A stretch of DNA of 64,000 nucleotides from Salinisphaera sp963835375 (lineage in GTDB: Bacteria; Pseudomonadota; Gammaproteobacteria; Nevskiales; Salinisphaeraceae). This document shows positions 46,426-56,103 of this stretch, piece by piece (positions within the stretch are counted from its first letter, which is position 1; every line of letters starts with the position of its first letter). The translations under genes were made by a program, and so were the position numbers. The notes below the pieces were generated by a model, which searched no databases, was not told where the DNA came from, and saw nothing but the letters and a program-made list of their open reading frames with translations. The DNA is taken from positions 59,628-123,627 of the forward strand of contig CAWIGB010000007.1 of assembly GCA_963835375.1 (NCBI GenBank). The letters are read 5' to 3'.

Positions 46426-47232
46426 GTGGCCAAGATCATCGTAGTCACGTCGGGCAAGGGCGGGGTCGGCAAGACCACGACCTCGGCCTCGTTCGCCGCC
46501 GGCCTTGCCATGCGGGGGCACAAGACGGTCGTGATCGATTTCGACGTCGGCCTGCGCAATCTCGACCTCATCATGGGATGCGAGCGCCGCGTGGTGTTCG
46601 ACTTCGTCAACGTCATCAACGGCGAAGCCAACCTCAAGCAGGCCCTGATCCGCGACAAGCGGATCGACAATCTGTTCATCCTCGCGGCCTCCCAGACCCG
46701 CGACAAGGATGCGCTTTCCGAGGAAGGCGTCGAGCGTACGCTGAACAAGCTGTCCGAGGACTTCGACTACATCATCTGCGATTCGCCGGCCGGCATCGAG
46801 AAGGGCGCGTTGATGGCGATGTATTTCGCCGACGAGGCTCTGGTCGTGACCAATCCGGAAGTCTCGTCGGTGCGCGACTCCGATCGCGTGCTCGGCATGC
46901 TGTCGTCCAAGACCCGGCGATCGATGGAAGGTGGCGAGCCGGTGCGCGAGCATCTGGTGGTCACCCGCTATGCGCCGGGTCGCGTCGGCAAGGGCGAAAT
47001 GCTGTCGCTGGACGATATCGGCGATATTCTGGCGATTCCACTGCTGGGCGTGGTACCGGAGTCCGAGACCGTGCTCAATGCGTCCAACTCGGGCATGCCC
47101 GTGGTGCTGGAGAACAATGCCGACGCCGGCGGTGCATACATGGACATGGTGGCGCGTTTCCTCGGCGAGGACCGGCCGCTGCGTTTCACTCAGGCCAAGA
47201 AAGGCTTCTTCGACCGACTGATGGGGAGATAA
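46426..47232 (+). CDS. minD: Septum site-determining ATPase MinD
   Basis: Membrane-cycling ATPase that recruits MinC and is removed by MinE. The GTG start at 46426 follows CAGGAG and gives 268 aa. The deviant Walker A motif is SGKGGVGKTTTSA (residues 9-21) with the signature Lys; DFDVGLRNLDLIMGCE follows, and the C-terminus FFDRLMGR is the amphipathic membrane-targeting helix. It is the middle gene of the tight minC-minD-minE operon, three bases from both neighbours. Confidence 0.97.
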   Translation: MAKIIVVTSGKGGVGKTTTSASFAAGLAMRGHKTVVIDFDVGLRNLDLIMGCERRVVFDFVNVINGEANLKQALIRDKRIDNLFILAASQTRDKDALSEEGVERTLNKLSEDFDYIICDSPAGIEKGALMAMYFADEALVVTNPEVSSVRDSDRVLGMLSSKTRRSMEGGEPVREHLVVTRYAPGRVGKGEMLSLDDIGDILAIPLLGVVPESETVLNASNSGMPVVLENNADAGGAYMDMVARFLGEDRPLRFTQAKKGFFDRLMGR

Positions 47233-47235
47233 ACC

Positions 47236-47499
47236 ATGGGTTGGCTAGACGTTTTCCGTTCTAACGAGAAGAAGGGCTCGGCCAGGATGGCCAAGGAGCG
47301 CCTGCAAGTCGTGGTCGCCCACCGGCGAACCGGGCGCGGGGATCAGCCGGCCTATTTCCCGCAGCTGCAGCAGGATCTGCTGGCCGTGCTGCGCAAGTAT
47401 GTCGAGGTCGGCGAAGATGCGGTCCAGATGGAGATCGAGCGCGAGGGCGATCTCGAGGTGCTCGAGCTCAACATCACGCTACCCGAAGCTAAACATTGA
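47236..47499 (+). CDS. minE: Cell division topological specificity factor MinE
   Basis: Stimulates MinD ATPase and gives the Min system its spatial pattern. 87 aa, the standard length. The N-terminal amphipathic part MGWLDVFRSNEKKGSA and the anti-MinCD helix region ARMAKERLQVVVAHRR (residues 16-31) are present, followed by the dimer domain (FPQLQQDLLAVLRKYVEV, LEVLELNITLP). It closes the minCDE operon, three bases after the minD stop. Confidence 0.97.
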   Translation: MGWLDVFRSNEKKGSARMAKERLQVVVAHRRTGRGDQPAYFPQLQQDLLAVLRKYVEVGEDAVQMEIEREGDLEVLELNITLPEAKH

Positions 47500-47564
47500 T
47501 CGATGGCACGATTACAGATACACATGTAGGCAAATAACGATGCGCTGAATCCGGAGGAGCTGCC

Positions 47565-49205
47565 ATGACCGAACGAGACCAAGTCTTCGACTATGTGATC
47601 GTTGGTGGTGGCTCCGCCGGCTGCGTACTCGCCAATCGGCTGTCGGCCGATGAGAACGCATCGGTCGCGGTGCTGGAAGCCGGGCCGCGCGACTGGAACC
47701 CGCTCATCCATATCCCGATCGGCATCATCGGCCTGATGTGGTCGAAGATGTTCAACTGGGCCTACTACACCGCACCCCAGACGCGCCTGGCCAACCGGCG
47801 GCTGTTCTGGCCGCGCGGCAAGACGCTGGGTGGCTCCAGCTCAGTCAATGCCATGTGCTATACGCGCGGCAACGCCGCCGATTACGATCGCTGGGCCGCC
47901 GACGGTAACGACGGCTGGGGGTACCGCGACATGCTGGCTTATTTTCGTAAGTCGGAAGGCTTCGAGGACGGTGCGAACGAATACCACGGCGATGCCGGCG
48001 GTTATCGTGTCAGCCGCGGCCGGCACAACAATCCGCTCAACGAGAAATTCATCGCGGCGGCCCAGGCTTGCGGGTACCCGCGCAACGATGATTTCGGCGG
48101 CGCCACCGATGTCGGCGTGGGGCTATACAACGTGGCCCAAGACAACGGCCGTCGTTGTTCGAATGCGGACGCCTTCCTGCATCCCATCGCACATCGCAAG
48201 AATCTCACTGTGATCACCCGGGCGCGGGCGAATCGCGTGACCTTCGAGGGGCGGCGCGCCAGCGGCGTGGTCTACCGCAAGGGCGGGTTCGGTGGTGAGC
48301 GCACGATCCACGCGCGCCGCGAGGTGCTGTTGTGCGGCGGCGCGATCAATACGCCCCAACTGCTGTTGCTGTCGGGCGTCGGCCCGCGCGACCAGATCGA
48401 GCCGCACGGCATCACGCTGCATCACGAGTTGCCGGGCGTCGGCCGCAATCTTCAGGATCATCTCGACGTCAGCGTGATCGACCGCGAGAAGACCACGCTC
48501 AGCCTGCGGCTCAGCGCAAAGTTCGTCTTTCTGCAGGCACCGGTGGCGCTCTGGGATTACCTGCGCCACGGCCGCGGTTGGCTGGCCAGCAACGTGGCCG
48601 AGTCCGGCGGTTTCGTCAGCAGCACCGACAATCCGAAGCTCGGCGATCTACAGCTGCATTTCATCCCGACCATCGAGCAGGACCACGGCCATCAGATGCG
48701 GAATACGATCCGCTATCACGGCTATACGTTGCGTATCTGCGATCTGCGTCCCGGATCCCGCGGGCATATCGGGCTGACCAGCGCCGATCCGAAGGCCGAT
48801 CCATACATCGATCCGAACTATCTCGACGATCCGCAGGATCTGGCCCAGCTGGTGAAAGCGGTGAAGATCGGCCGCCGTATCATGCGCAGCCCGCCGCTGG
48901 CCGAGCACCGGGACACCGAACTCGAGCCCGGCGAGGAAATCGAGGATGACGCGGCCATCGAGCATTACGTGCGGCGTCGGGCCGAGACCATCTATCACCC
49001 GGTCGGCACCTGCAAGATGGGGCAGGGCGAGGACGCGGTCGTCGACGAGCGCCTACGCGTGCGCGGGCTGGACGCCCTGCGCGTGGTCGATGCGTCGATC
49101 ATGCCGACGATCGTCGGCGGCAATACCAACGCCCCCACCACGGCGATCGCGGAGAAAGCCGCCGATATGATCATTGCCGACCGAGCGGCAGACACGGGCG
49201 GGTAG
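47565..49205 (+). CDS. GMC-family FAD oxidoreductase (choline/alcohol dehydrogenase-like)
   Basis: A 546-aa flavoprotein of the glucose-methanol-choline family. The FAD loop is DYVIVGGGSAGCVLANRLS (residues 9-27), followed by VAVLEAGPRDWN. The flavin-site block GKTLGGSSSVNAMCYTRGN and the second GMC signature GAINTPQLLLLSGVG are clear. The catalytic His is in YHPVGTCKMG, with the partner Asn in GGNTNAPTTA near the C-terminus. It resembles AlkJ-type alcohol dehydrogenases and choline dehydrogenase; substrate choice cannot be made here. The ribosome site GGAGGAG lies upstream. The convergent LysR gene starts immediately after its stop. Confidence 0.9.
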   Translation: MTERDQVFDYVIVGGGSAGCVLANRLSADENASVAVLEAGPRDWNPLIHIPIGIIGLMWSKMFNWAYYTAPQTRLANRRLFWPRGKTLGGSSSVNAMCYTRGNAADYDRWAADGNDGWGYRDMLAYFRKSEGFEDGANEYHGDAGGYRVSRGRHNNPLNEKFIAAAQACGYPRNDDFGGATDVGVGLYNVAQDNGRRCSNADAFLHPIAHRKNLTVITRARANRVTFEGRRASGVVYRKGGFGGERTIHARREVLLCGGAINTPQLLLLSGVGPRDQIEPHGITLHHELPGVGRNLQDHLDVSVIDREKTTLSLRLSAKFVFLQAPVALWDYLRHGRGWLASNVAESGGFVSSTDNPKLGDLQLHFIPTIEQDHGHQMRNTIRYHGYTLRICDLRPGSRGHIGLTSADPKADPYIDPNYLDDPQDLAQLVKAVKIGRRIMRSPPLAEHRDTELEPGEEIEDDAAIEHYVRRRAETIYHPVGTCKMGQGEDAVVDERLRVRGLDALRVVDASIMPTIVGGNTNAPTTAIAEKAADMIIADRAADTGG

Positions 49206-50102
49206 TCAGGCGGATCCGGTAGCGGGCGTGGCGAGCGACGCCGCACTTTCGATAAAGGCTGCGAGACACGGGTTGTCGTCGTTGGACCGCCAGTACACGC
49301 CCTGTTCGATCGACGGCGAATGATCGATGGCAGGAAATACGACATCGTCCATCCGCAGCCGCGCCAACGAGGCCGGGACGAGTGCTACGCCGAGCCCCTC
49401 GGCGACCAGAGCGACGATGGTCTGCTGCAGGTGTGTCTCGAGGCGAATGCGCGGCACGAAACCATGAGCCCCGCAGCATGCCAGCACGGCCTCGTGCAGG
49501 ACGGGGGCGGTTGTGCGCGGCAGCGTCACGAAGGGTTCGTCGGCCAGCAGGCGCACGTCGACCGTGGCCCCGCCGGCCAGCGTGTGGGTGGCCGGGAGCA
49601 CCGCGCATAACGGTTCGCGGACCAGCGGCTTGTAGCCGAGGTGACCGGGGCGGCCCGTGGGCATGCCGAGGCCTACATCGATGCGCTGTTCCCGCAGGGC
49701 CTGATCCATATCGCGCGGGAGAATCTCTTCCAGGCCCAGCGTGATGCGCGGCTGGGCAGTGCTGAAACCGCGGACCAGACGCGGCAGCAGGCTGAAGGCG
49801 GCATACATGGCAAATCCAAGCCGTAGGGTGCCGGTGGCCCCGGCGGCAATGGCTCGTGCCGAGTCGCCTGCGCGCTCGGCATCGGCCAGCAGACGCACGG
49901 CGTGCTGGTAGAAGTCGGCCCCGGCCGGGGTGAGTTCGACATGACGCGAATGGCGCGCGAAGAGTGTCACGGACAGCTTGTTTTCCAGAGCCGCGATCTG
50001 TCGGCTGAGCGGCGGCTGTGTGATATGCAACCGCTCGGCGGCCCGACCGAAGTGCAGCGTCTCGGCGAGGGCGACGAAATAGCGCAGCTGGCGAAAATCC
50101 AT
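49206..50102 (-). CDS. LysR-family transcriptional regulator
   Basis: A 298-aa LTTR. The N-terminal winged helix is typical: MDFRQLRYFVALAETLHFG, RAAERLHITQPPLSRQIAALE (residues 20-40) and KLSVTLFARHSRHVELTPAG. The C-terminal effector domain follows (GTLRLGFAMYAAF and beyond). It converges with the GMC gene, whose stop is adjacent, and is divergent from the AEC transporter gene, with 95 bp between. It therefore likely controls the transporter, and perhaps itself. The spacer holds GATATTAGACGGTATC near 50,138, a partly symmetric element of the T-N11-A sort, a weak operator candidate. Confidence 0.88.
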   Translation of the reverse strand: MDFRQLRYFVALAETLHFGRAAERLHITQPPLSRQIAALENKLSVTLFARHSRHVELTPAGADFYQHAVRLLADAERAGDSARAIAAGATGTLRLGFAMYAAFSLLPRLVRGFSTAQPRITLGLEEILPRDMDQALREQRIDVGLGMPTGRPGHLGYKPLVREPLCAVLPATHTLAGGATVDVRLLADEPFVTLPRTTAPVLHEAVLACCGAHGFVPRIRLETHLQQTIVALVAEGLGVALVPASLARLRMDDVVFPAIDHSPSIEQGVYWRSNDDNPCLAAFIESAASLATPATGSA

Positions 50103-50197
50103 ATTGATGCGTATTCGGCATGGATGCGAGCAGAAAATGATATTAGACGGTATCAGTCGATATTCGTAGTCTTGCGCGGCTGGTTTTCGCAGGCGAG

Positions 50198-51139
50198 ATG
50201 CGATCGATGTCGTCGGTCACCCATGTGCTGTTGCCGATATTCGGCCTGATTCTGGCCGGTTATCTCTGTCGGCGTACGTCTCGCCTCGGGGAAACAGCGG
50301 CCGCCGAATTGAACAAGTTCGTGGTCTGGCTGTGCCTGCCGGCGCTGTTGTTCCGGGCCACGGCCAGCGCCGACTGGGCCGAGATCTGGCATCCGCGTTT
50401 CGTAGCGGTCTGCGTGCTTGCGACCATGGGGCTGTTCGTGGCCACGCTCGCCGTACGCTGGCGCTCGCCGCGGCATCTGGTGGATGCCAGTATCGACGGG
50501 CTTAGTGCGGCCTATGCCAATACCGGTTACATCGGCATTCCGTTATGCGTGCTTGTGCTCGGTAACGACGGGCTGGTGCCGGCGCTTATTGCCACGCTCA
50601 TCGTGGTCTGCGTGCTGTTCGCGATTGCAGTGATCTGCGTGGAGGTCGGGCTGCAGGCCGAGAAGACGCTGCATCATGCGGTTGCCAAGGTACTGCTCGC
50701 GCTGGCGAAGAATCCGCTGGTGGTCGCGCCCATCGTCGGTGGTTTCTGGGCGGTCGGAGGATTGAGCGTGCCGCAACCCGCCGACCAGTTCCTGCGTCTG
50801 CTGGGTGCGGCCACAACGCCGTGCGCGCTGGTCTCACTCGGGGCGTTTCTCGCCGCGCGCCCGGCGGCAAGACGCGGCCAAGGGGCATTCACGCTCAGCG
50901 CGCTCAAGCTGGTCGTTCATCCCGCAATCACCTGGGTGCTGGCGGTGTGGGTCTTTCATCTGCCGCCGCTGTGGGCGAACGCCGCCTTGCTCCTGGCTGC
51001 CCTGCCGACCGGCACCGGGCCCTATATGCTGGCAGAGTTCTATCGGCGCGAGGCGTCGGTGGTTTCCGGCACCATCCTGTATTCCACGCTCGGGTCGCTG
51101 GCGACGCTCACGGCCTGCCTGTATCTGATCAGGCACTGA
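50198..51139 (+). CDS. AEC-family transporter (auxin efflux carrier type)
   Basis: A 313-aa inner-membrane carrier with about ten hydrophobic segments, first at VTHVLLPIFGLILAGYL. Family marks are ELNKFVVWLCLPALLFRA near residue 40, SAAYANTGYIGIPLCVLVLG near 105 and NPLVVAPIVGGFWAVGG near 170. Bacterial AEC members move small carboxylates such as malonate or malate, among others. The divergent LysR regulator suggests substrate-induced control. No terminator is evident before the convergent fadD stop 40 bp away. Confidence 0.88.
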   Translation: MRSMSSVTHVLLPIFGLILAGYLCRRTSRLGETAAAELNKFVVWLCLPALLFRATASADWAEIWHPRFVAVCVLATMGLFVATLAVRWRSPRHLVDASIDGLSAAYANTGYIGIPLCVLVLGNDGLVPALIATLIVVCVLFAIAVICVEVGLQAEKTLHHAVAKVLLALAKNPLVVAPIVGGFWAVGGLSVPQPADQFLRLLGAATTPCALVSLGAFLAARPAARRGQGAFTLSALKLVVHPAITWVLAVWVFHLPPLWANAALLLAALPTGTGPYMLAEFYRREASVVSGTILYSTLGSLATLTACLYLIRH

Positions 51140-51179
51140 CCAACGCGGGGCCTTCGGGTCGGCCCCGCGTCGCATCGAC

Positions 51180-52844
51180 TCAGGCGGGGGTGCGCAGTTC
51201 CTTGCGCAGGATCTTGCCGACGTTGGATTTCGGCAGTTCATCGAGGAACACGACCTGCTTGGGCACCTTGTAGCCCGTGAGTTCCTTGCGGCAGAACTCG
51301 ATGAGTTCGTCCTCGGTCAGGCTGTCGTCGCGCTTGACCACGAACACCTTGACCACTTCGCCCGATTTTTCGTCTTCGACGCCCACGCAGGCCGCTTCCA
51401 TCACTTTCGGATGCGAAGCGATGACGTCCTCGATCTCGTTGGGATAGACGTTGAAACCGGACACGAGAATCATGTCCTTCTTGCGATCGACGATGTAGAG
51501 AAATCCTCTCTCGTCGAACTGGGCGATATCGCCGGTACGCAGATAGCCGTCGGCGAAGAATGTCTTGTCATTCTCCTCCGGCTTGTTCCAATAACCGGCC
51601 ATCACCTGGGGGCCGGATATACAGAGCTCGCCGGGTTGACCGAATTCGACCTCGTCGCCGTTCTCGTCGCGGATCGAAATATCGGTGGACGGTATCGGCA
51701 CGCCGATCGAGCCGTTGTAGCTTTCCAGATTCAGCGGGTTGATCGACACCGCCGGCGAGGCTTCGGTCAGGCCGTAGGCCTCGATGAGCGGTACGCCGGT
51801 GATTTTCTGCCACTTCTCGGCGACTGCTCGCTGCACGGCCGCACCGCCGCCAAGGGTAATCTTGAGCTTGGAAAAATCGAGCTTGGCGAAGTCGTCGTTG
51901 TTCACCAGCGCGTTGAACAGCGTGTTGACACCCGTGAATGCGGTGGGTTTGTGCTTGTCGAATTCCTTGACCAGCGCAGCGATGTCGCGCGGGTTGGTGA
52001 TCAGCACGTTCTTGCCGCCCTGCTGGAGAAAGACCAGGCAGTTCGCCGTGAGCGCGAACACGTGATACAGCGGCAGCGGGGTGATGATGAGTTCGCGGCC
52101 TTTCTCGGTCCAGGGGTTGAGCCACGCCTGGGCCTGTTCGATGTTGGCGACCATGTTGCGGTGGGTCAGGATCGCGCCCTTCGCCAAGCCCGTGGTGCCG
52201 CCGGTGTACTGCAGGAAGGCGATGTCGTTGGGTTCGACGTCGACCGGTTTCATGGATTGCTTCGCGCCGTCGGACAACGCCGTGTTCAGCGTGATGGCGC
52301 CGGGCAGGTTGAACGCCGGCACCATGCGTTTGACGTGCTTGACCGCGAAATTGACGAGCGTGCGCTTGATCGTCGGCAGGCAATCGCCGATCTGGGTGGT
52401 GATCACGGTCTCCAGCGGCACCTTGTCGATCACCTTCTCGAGCGTCGCGGCGAAATTCTCCACGATCACAATGGCCCGGGCGCCGGCATCGGAAAGCTGA
52501 TGCTCGAGCTCGCGCGCGGTGTAGAGCGGATTGACATTCACCGCGACCATGCCGGCCCGAAGGATGCCGAACAGCACGATCGGATACTGCAGCAGGTTGG
52601 GCATCATGATCGCAACGCGATCCCCCTTCGAGAACCCGAGTTCGTGCTGTAGATAAGCGGCGAAATGCCGGGACTGGACCTCGAGCTCGCGATAGCTCAT
52701 CTCGACGTCCATGTTCGAGAAGGCGGGCGCGTCGCCGAACTCGCGGCAGCTGTCCTCGATGACGTCGACGAGTGTGCGCTTGTCGTCGAGCTGGATTTCG
52801 GCGGGGACCCCGTCCGGGTATTGCTCTAGCCAGGTCTTGTTCAC
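51180..52844 (-). CDS. fadD: Long-chain acyl-CoA ligase FadD
   Basis: Activates fatty acids to acyl-CoA with ATP. The start is a GTG at 52844 (MNKTWLEQYPDGVPAE, landmark MNKTWLEQ) with AGAGGAG just upstream; the frame opens at 52925 without support. Length 554 aa, near E. coli FadD (561). Adenylate-forming blocks are YTGGTTGLAKGAILTHRN (P-loop), EAYGLTEASPAVSINP, GYLRTGDIAQFDERGFLYIVDRKKD and the C-terminal KSNVGKILRKELR with its catalytic Lys. The YihY-type gene lies 92 bp upstream on the same strand; fadE and phaC are functional partners elsewhere in the window. Confidence 0.95.
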   Translation of the reverse strand: MNKTWLEQYPDGVPAEIQLDDKRTLVDVIEDSCREFGDAPAFSNMDVEMSYRELEVQSRHFAAYLQHELGFSKGDRVAIMMPNLLQYPIVLFGILRAGMVAVNVNPLYTARELEHQLSDAGARAIVIVENFAATLEKVIDKVPLETVITTQIGDCLPTIKRTLVNFAVKHVKRMVPAFNLPGAITLNTALSDGAKQSMKPVDVEPNDIAFLQYTGGTTGLAKGAILTHRNMVANIEQAQAWLNPWTEKGRELIITPLPLYHVFALTANCLVFLQQGGKNVLITNPRDIAALVKEFDKHKPTAFTGVNTLFNALVNNDDFAKLDFSKLKITLGGGAAVQRAVAEKWQKITGVPLIEAYGLTEASPAVSINPLNLESYNGSIGVPIPSTDISIRDENGDEVEFGQPGELCISGPQVMAGYWNKPEENDKTFFADGYLRTGDIAQFDERGFLYIVDRKKDMILVSGFNVYPNEIEDVIASHPKVMEAACVGVEDEKSGEVVKVFVVKRDDSLTEDELIEFCRKELTGYKVPKQVVFLDELPKSNVGKILRKELRTPA

Positions 52845-52936
52845 GGTCTCTCCTCTGACAACCGTTGTTGTTGGCGCGTACCGGCGAAAATTCATCTTGT
52901 CATATTTGGGGCCGCTACGTCGCATGGTGCGATGTT

Positions 52937-54307
52937 TCAGGCCATGTCGGCCAGCCTGCTATCGATGTTCTTGCGTTGAGCGTGCAGTACCAGGGCCATG
53001 TCGCGCAGCGAACGATCCCCGTAGACGGATCGCTTGGCCTGTTCGACCTGTTCGGTCAGCTCGTCGATCGCCCGGGCCGCGGTGGCGTCGCGCGGTTGGG
53101 CGTGGGCCGCGGGCTCGCCCGCCCGCACGATCTCGAGTACGCGCGATATGCGGACCTCCGCGATGTCGCGGCGAGGCAGCAGAGTTGTGCCCAGGTCGCC
53201 GGCCTCCATGAACAGATCGCCGGTGATGAGCTGATCGGCGATGTCCTGCACGTGATCGGGCGCGGCGCGCAGCATGTGCGCCAGAGCTGGAGTGGTCCAC
53301 GGCATGCCGCCCTGAATGAAGCGATCAGCCACGAGGGTGGTGATCAGCAGGGCCAGGCGCTCGCGCTCGGCGGCGCCCAGCCAGGGCGGGTAGTGGCCGC
53401 GGGTCAGCCGCTCGTGGTGCTGGAGCAGGAACGCCACCCGGCAGCCGAGCAGCAGAATCATCCAGGAGACATAGAGCCAGATCAGCAACAGAATCAGGAT
53501 CGCGAAACTCGAATAGATCGCGTTGACATTGCCGGCGTTCCTGGCGAACAGGGCGAAGCCCAGACTGGCGGTCTGCCAGAGTACGCCGGAGAAGATGCCG
53601 CCACCGAGCGCCGGCAGCAGCCGCACCTGCGTATTCGGAATGAACTTGAACAGTACCGTGAAGCCGATGCCGTAGAGCACGTAAGGCAGGATGCGCCCGG
53701 CCATGTACAACGCGGCGCCGAACGGCTCGATCGACGTCAGCCAGGTCACCGTGCTGTTAGAGCTGACGGTCGCGGTCATGCTGGCGGCCGCGAGAATCAC
53801 CAGCGGGCCGGCGACCAGCACGCTGATGTACTCGGTCACGCGTCGGCCGATCGAGCGCGGTTTGCGGACATGCCAGATATAGTTGCAGCCGGCCTCGACT
53901 TTCTGGATCAGAGAAATGACGGAATAGATCAGCGTCACCACGCCGATCGCGCCGAGCACGCCGACCTGAACGTTCTGTACGAAATCCACGATCTTGTCGA
54001 TGATCTGGCCGCTGCCGGCGCCGAGTGGCGACAGGAAGCGTTGCAGCACCGGACGCAGGGCATTGTCGACGCCGAAAGCCTTGAGCAGAGAGAACGCCAG
54101 GGCGAGCAACGGCACCAGCGACACCAGCGTGGTGTAGACCAGGCCCATGGCGCGCATCGTGATCTCGCCGTTGCGGAAATCCTCGATCAGCGTCAGCAGC
54201 GTGCGCACGGCGACGAGCAGCCAGCGGCGCGGTCCGTGCAGCCGTTCGAGCTCGGGCTGCCAGACGATGGCGTCGAAACGGCGCCCCACAGCCCCGAACA
54301 CTCCCAT
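52937..54307 (-). CDS. YihY/BrkB-family inner-membrane protein
   Basis: A 456-aa membrane protein with about six helices in its first 290 residues. The ATG at 54307 (MGVFGAVGRRFDAI) has AGCGAG seven bases upstream; the frame opens far left in antisense DNA. YihY family blocks are MRAMGLVYTTLVSLVPLLALAFSLL, SVISLIQKVEAGCNYIWHV, and GGGIFSGVLWQTASLGFALFARNAGNVNAIYSSFAILILLLIWLYVSWMILLLGCRVA. The C-terminal 160 residues form a soluble, winged-helix-like domain (WTTPALAHMLRAAP). The earlier RNase BN label for this family is considered wrong. Role unknown. Confidence 0.87.
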   Translation of the reverse strand: MGVFGAVGRRFDAIVWQPELERLHGPRRWLLVAVRTLLTLIEDFRNGEITMRAMGLVYTTLVSLVPLLALAFSLLKAFGVDNALRPVLQRFLSPLGAGSGQIIDKIVDFVQNVQVGVLGAIGVVTLIYSVISLIQKVEAGCNYIWHVRKPRSIGRRVTEYISVLVAGPLVILAAASMTATVSSNSTVTWLTSIEPFGAALYMAGRILPYVLYGIGFTVLFKFIPNTQVRLLPALGGGIFSGVLWQTASLGFALFARNAGNVNAIYSSFAILILLLIWLYVSWMILLLGCRVAFLLQHHERLTRGHYPPWLGAAERERLALLITTLVADRFIQGGMPWTTPALAHMLRAAPDHVQDIADQLITGDLFMEAGDLGTTLLPRRDIAEVRISRVLEIVRAGEPAAHAQPRDATAARAIDELTEQVEQAKRSVYGDRSLRDMALVLHAQRKNIDSRLADMA

Positions 54308-54335
54308 GTACAACTCGCTTGAAAAACGCGTGGCG

Positions 54336-54354
54336 CCATTGTAACCATCAATGG
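54336..54354. promoter_or_regulatory. Small inverted repeat in the yihY-phaC spacer
   Basis: CCATTG and CAATGG arms enclose seven bases, and inside them ACCAT/ATGGT form a nested pair. It lies 33 bp before the phaC GTG in an 80-bp divergent spacer, so it could be an operator for a phaC regulator. Evidence is positional only. Confidence 0.35.
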
Positions 54355-54387
54355 TAGTCGACGAATGTCGATGCAACAGGAGGCGTC

Positions 54388-56103
54388 GTGAATCACCCAT
54401 CCGGGGTATCGGGTTCGGTCGAACGCGTGGACCGCGGGCCGATCGCCGGTGAAGTGCCGGGCGCCTTTGCGACGGCCGACGCCCACTGGTCGGATATCGG
54501 CGCCGCGGCGGGCGAGCTGCTCGGCGTGCTGGCCCGTCATCCCGCTGTGGCGTTGCGCATCGAGGCCCGGCTGCTTGCGCGGATGACGCTGGCGTTACTG
54601 GGGCGTGGTGGCCCGCGGCCGGCGCCCGACGATCCGCGGTTTGCTCATCCCGCCTGGCAGGCAAGCCCGGTGTTCGCTCGTGTGGCCGGCGTCTATCTCG
54701 TGCTCGCAGAGGCGCTGCGTGACGTGGTGGGCGTGGCTGGGCTGTCCGATGTCCGCCGGCGGCAGCTGTCGTTCGCCGTCGAACATCTGATCGCCGCGGT
54801 CTCGCCGGCCAACCTGTTTCTGACCCATCCCGGCTTTTACGACAACCTGGTGGCCACCCGCGGTCGGTCGGCCGTGATCGGGTTGTATCAGCTGTTGCGC
54901 GACCTGCGTGACAATCGCGGCCTCCCGCGTCAGGTCGATCCGGATGCCTTCACGTTGGGCGTGAACATCGCGGCAACCCCCGGCGCTGTGATCTATCGCG
55001 ACGAGATCTGCGAGTTGATCCAGTACACGCCGCTTACGCCACAGGTCGATGCCTCGCCGATCCTCCTGGTCGGGCCGCAGATCAACAAGTACTACGTCAT
55101 GGATCTGACCCGCGAGAACAGCCTGGCGCGCTACGCCCTGGCCGCCGGGCAGCAGGTTTTTGCCATCTCCTGGCGCAACCCGACGGCCGCGCAGCGCCGT
55201 TGGGGGCTGGCCGACTATGTCGAAGCCACGGAACAGGCCGTCGATATCGTCTGGCGCGTGAGCGGAGGGCACCCGGTCAAGCTGGCTGGCGCCTGCGCCG
55301 GCGGACTGACCGTGGCCATTGCCGCCGCGCGCCTGACTGTGACCGGCAAGGGCGATCGGCTCGCCTGTCTGTCGCTGTTCGTCACGCTGCTGGAATCACC
55401 GCGCAGTCTCGCCGACGTGCCCACGGGGCATGACGAGACGATCGCGCGCGCCCTGGCACGCTCGGCAAGCACCGGCGTCCTCGACGGTGCGGCCATGGCT
55501 CGTGCCTTCGCCTGGCAGCGGCCCGATGCATTGATCTGGCGCTTTGTGACGCACAACTACGTGCTGGGTGAGAGGCCGCCGGCCTCCGACATCCTGTACT
55601 GGAACAGCGATACCACCCGGCTGCCGGCGCGTCTGCACGCCGATCTGCTCGAGATCTATCGCGATGATCGCCTGCGTACGACTGAGGGGCTGCGGCTTGG
55701 CGAAGAGATCATCGATCTCTCGGCCATCGAGCAGGATGTGTTCGTGGTGGCCGGGGCGGCCGATCACATCGCCCCTTGGCAGGCCTGCTATCGCTCGATG
55801 CAGATGTTCCGCGGCGGCCGACGGTTCGTGCTCGGCGCCGGCGGTCACGCCCAGGCCGTCGTATGCCCGCCGGACACGCCAAGGGCAAGCGCGGCCCGCG
55901 GCTTCTGGGTCAACGACGATCACGAACTCGGGCCGGCCGACTGGCGCCGCGGCGCGCGTGCTGCCGGAGGCTCCTGGTGGCCGGAGTGGATCAACTGGTG
56001 CGGCGCGCATGGCGGGCCGACCGTGCCCGCTCCGGAGGTTTTCGGCAATGACGACTTCGAACCCATCGAGAGCGCACCCGGTCGTTATGTGCGCCAACGC
56101 TGA
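54388..56103 (+). CDS. phaC: Class II polyhydroxyalkanoate synthase PhaC
   Basis: Polymerises (R)-3-hydroxyacyl-CoA, typically medium-chain, into storage polyester granules. The GTG at 54388 follows AGGAGG. 571 aa, the class II length (about 560). The lipase-like box is GACAGG with the catalytic Cys at residue 303; the Asp at 459 (AGAADHIAPW) and His at 487 (GAGGHAQAV) complete the triad, at almost the same spacing as Pseudomonas PhaC. Further marks are GPQINKYYVMDLTRENSLARYALAAGQQVFAISWRNP (landmark GPQINKYYVMDL) and RGFWVNDDHELGPADW. Two PhaZ-like genes follow; no phaD, phaF or phaI is present here. Confidence 0.92.
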   Translation: MNHPSGVSGSVERVDRGPIAGEVPGAFATADAHWSDIGAAAGELLGVLARHPAVALRIEARLLARMTLALLGRGGPRPAPDDPRFAHPAWQASPVFARVAGVYLVLAEALRDVVGVAGLSDVRRRQLSFAVEHLIAAVSPANLFLTHPGFYDNLVATRGRSAVIGLYQLLRDLRDNRGLPRQVDPDAFTLGVNIAATPGAVIYRDEICELIQYTPLTPQVDASPILLVGPQINKYYVMDLTRENSLARYALAAGQQVFAISWRNPTAAQRRWGLADYVEATEQAVDIVWRVSGGHPVKLAGACAGGLTVAIAAARLTVTGKGDRLACLSLFVTLLESPRSLADVPTGHDETIARALARSASTGVLDGAAMARAFAWQRPDALIWRFVTHNYVLGERPPASDILYWNSDTTRLPARLHADLLEIYRDDRLRTTEGLRLGEEIIDLSAIEQDVFVVAGAADHIAPWQACYRSMQMFRGGRRFVLGAGGHAQAVVCPPDTPRASAARGFWVNDDHELGPADWRRGARAAGGSWWPEWINWCGAHGGPTVPAPEVFGNDDFEPIESAPGRYVRQR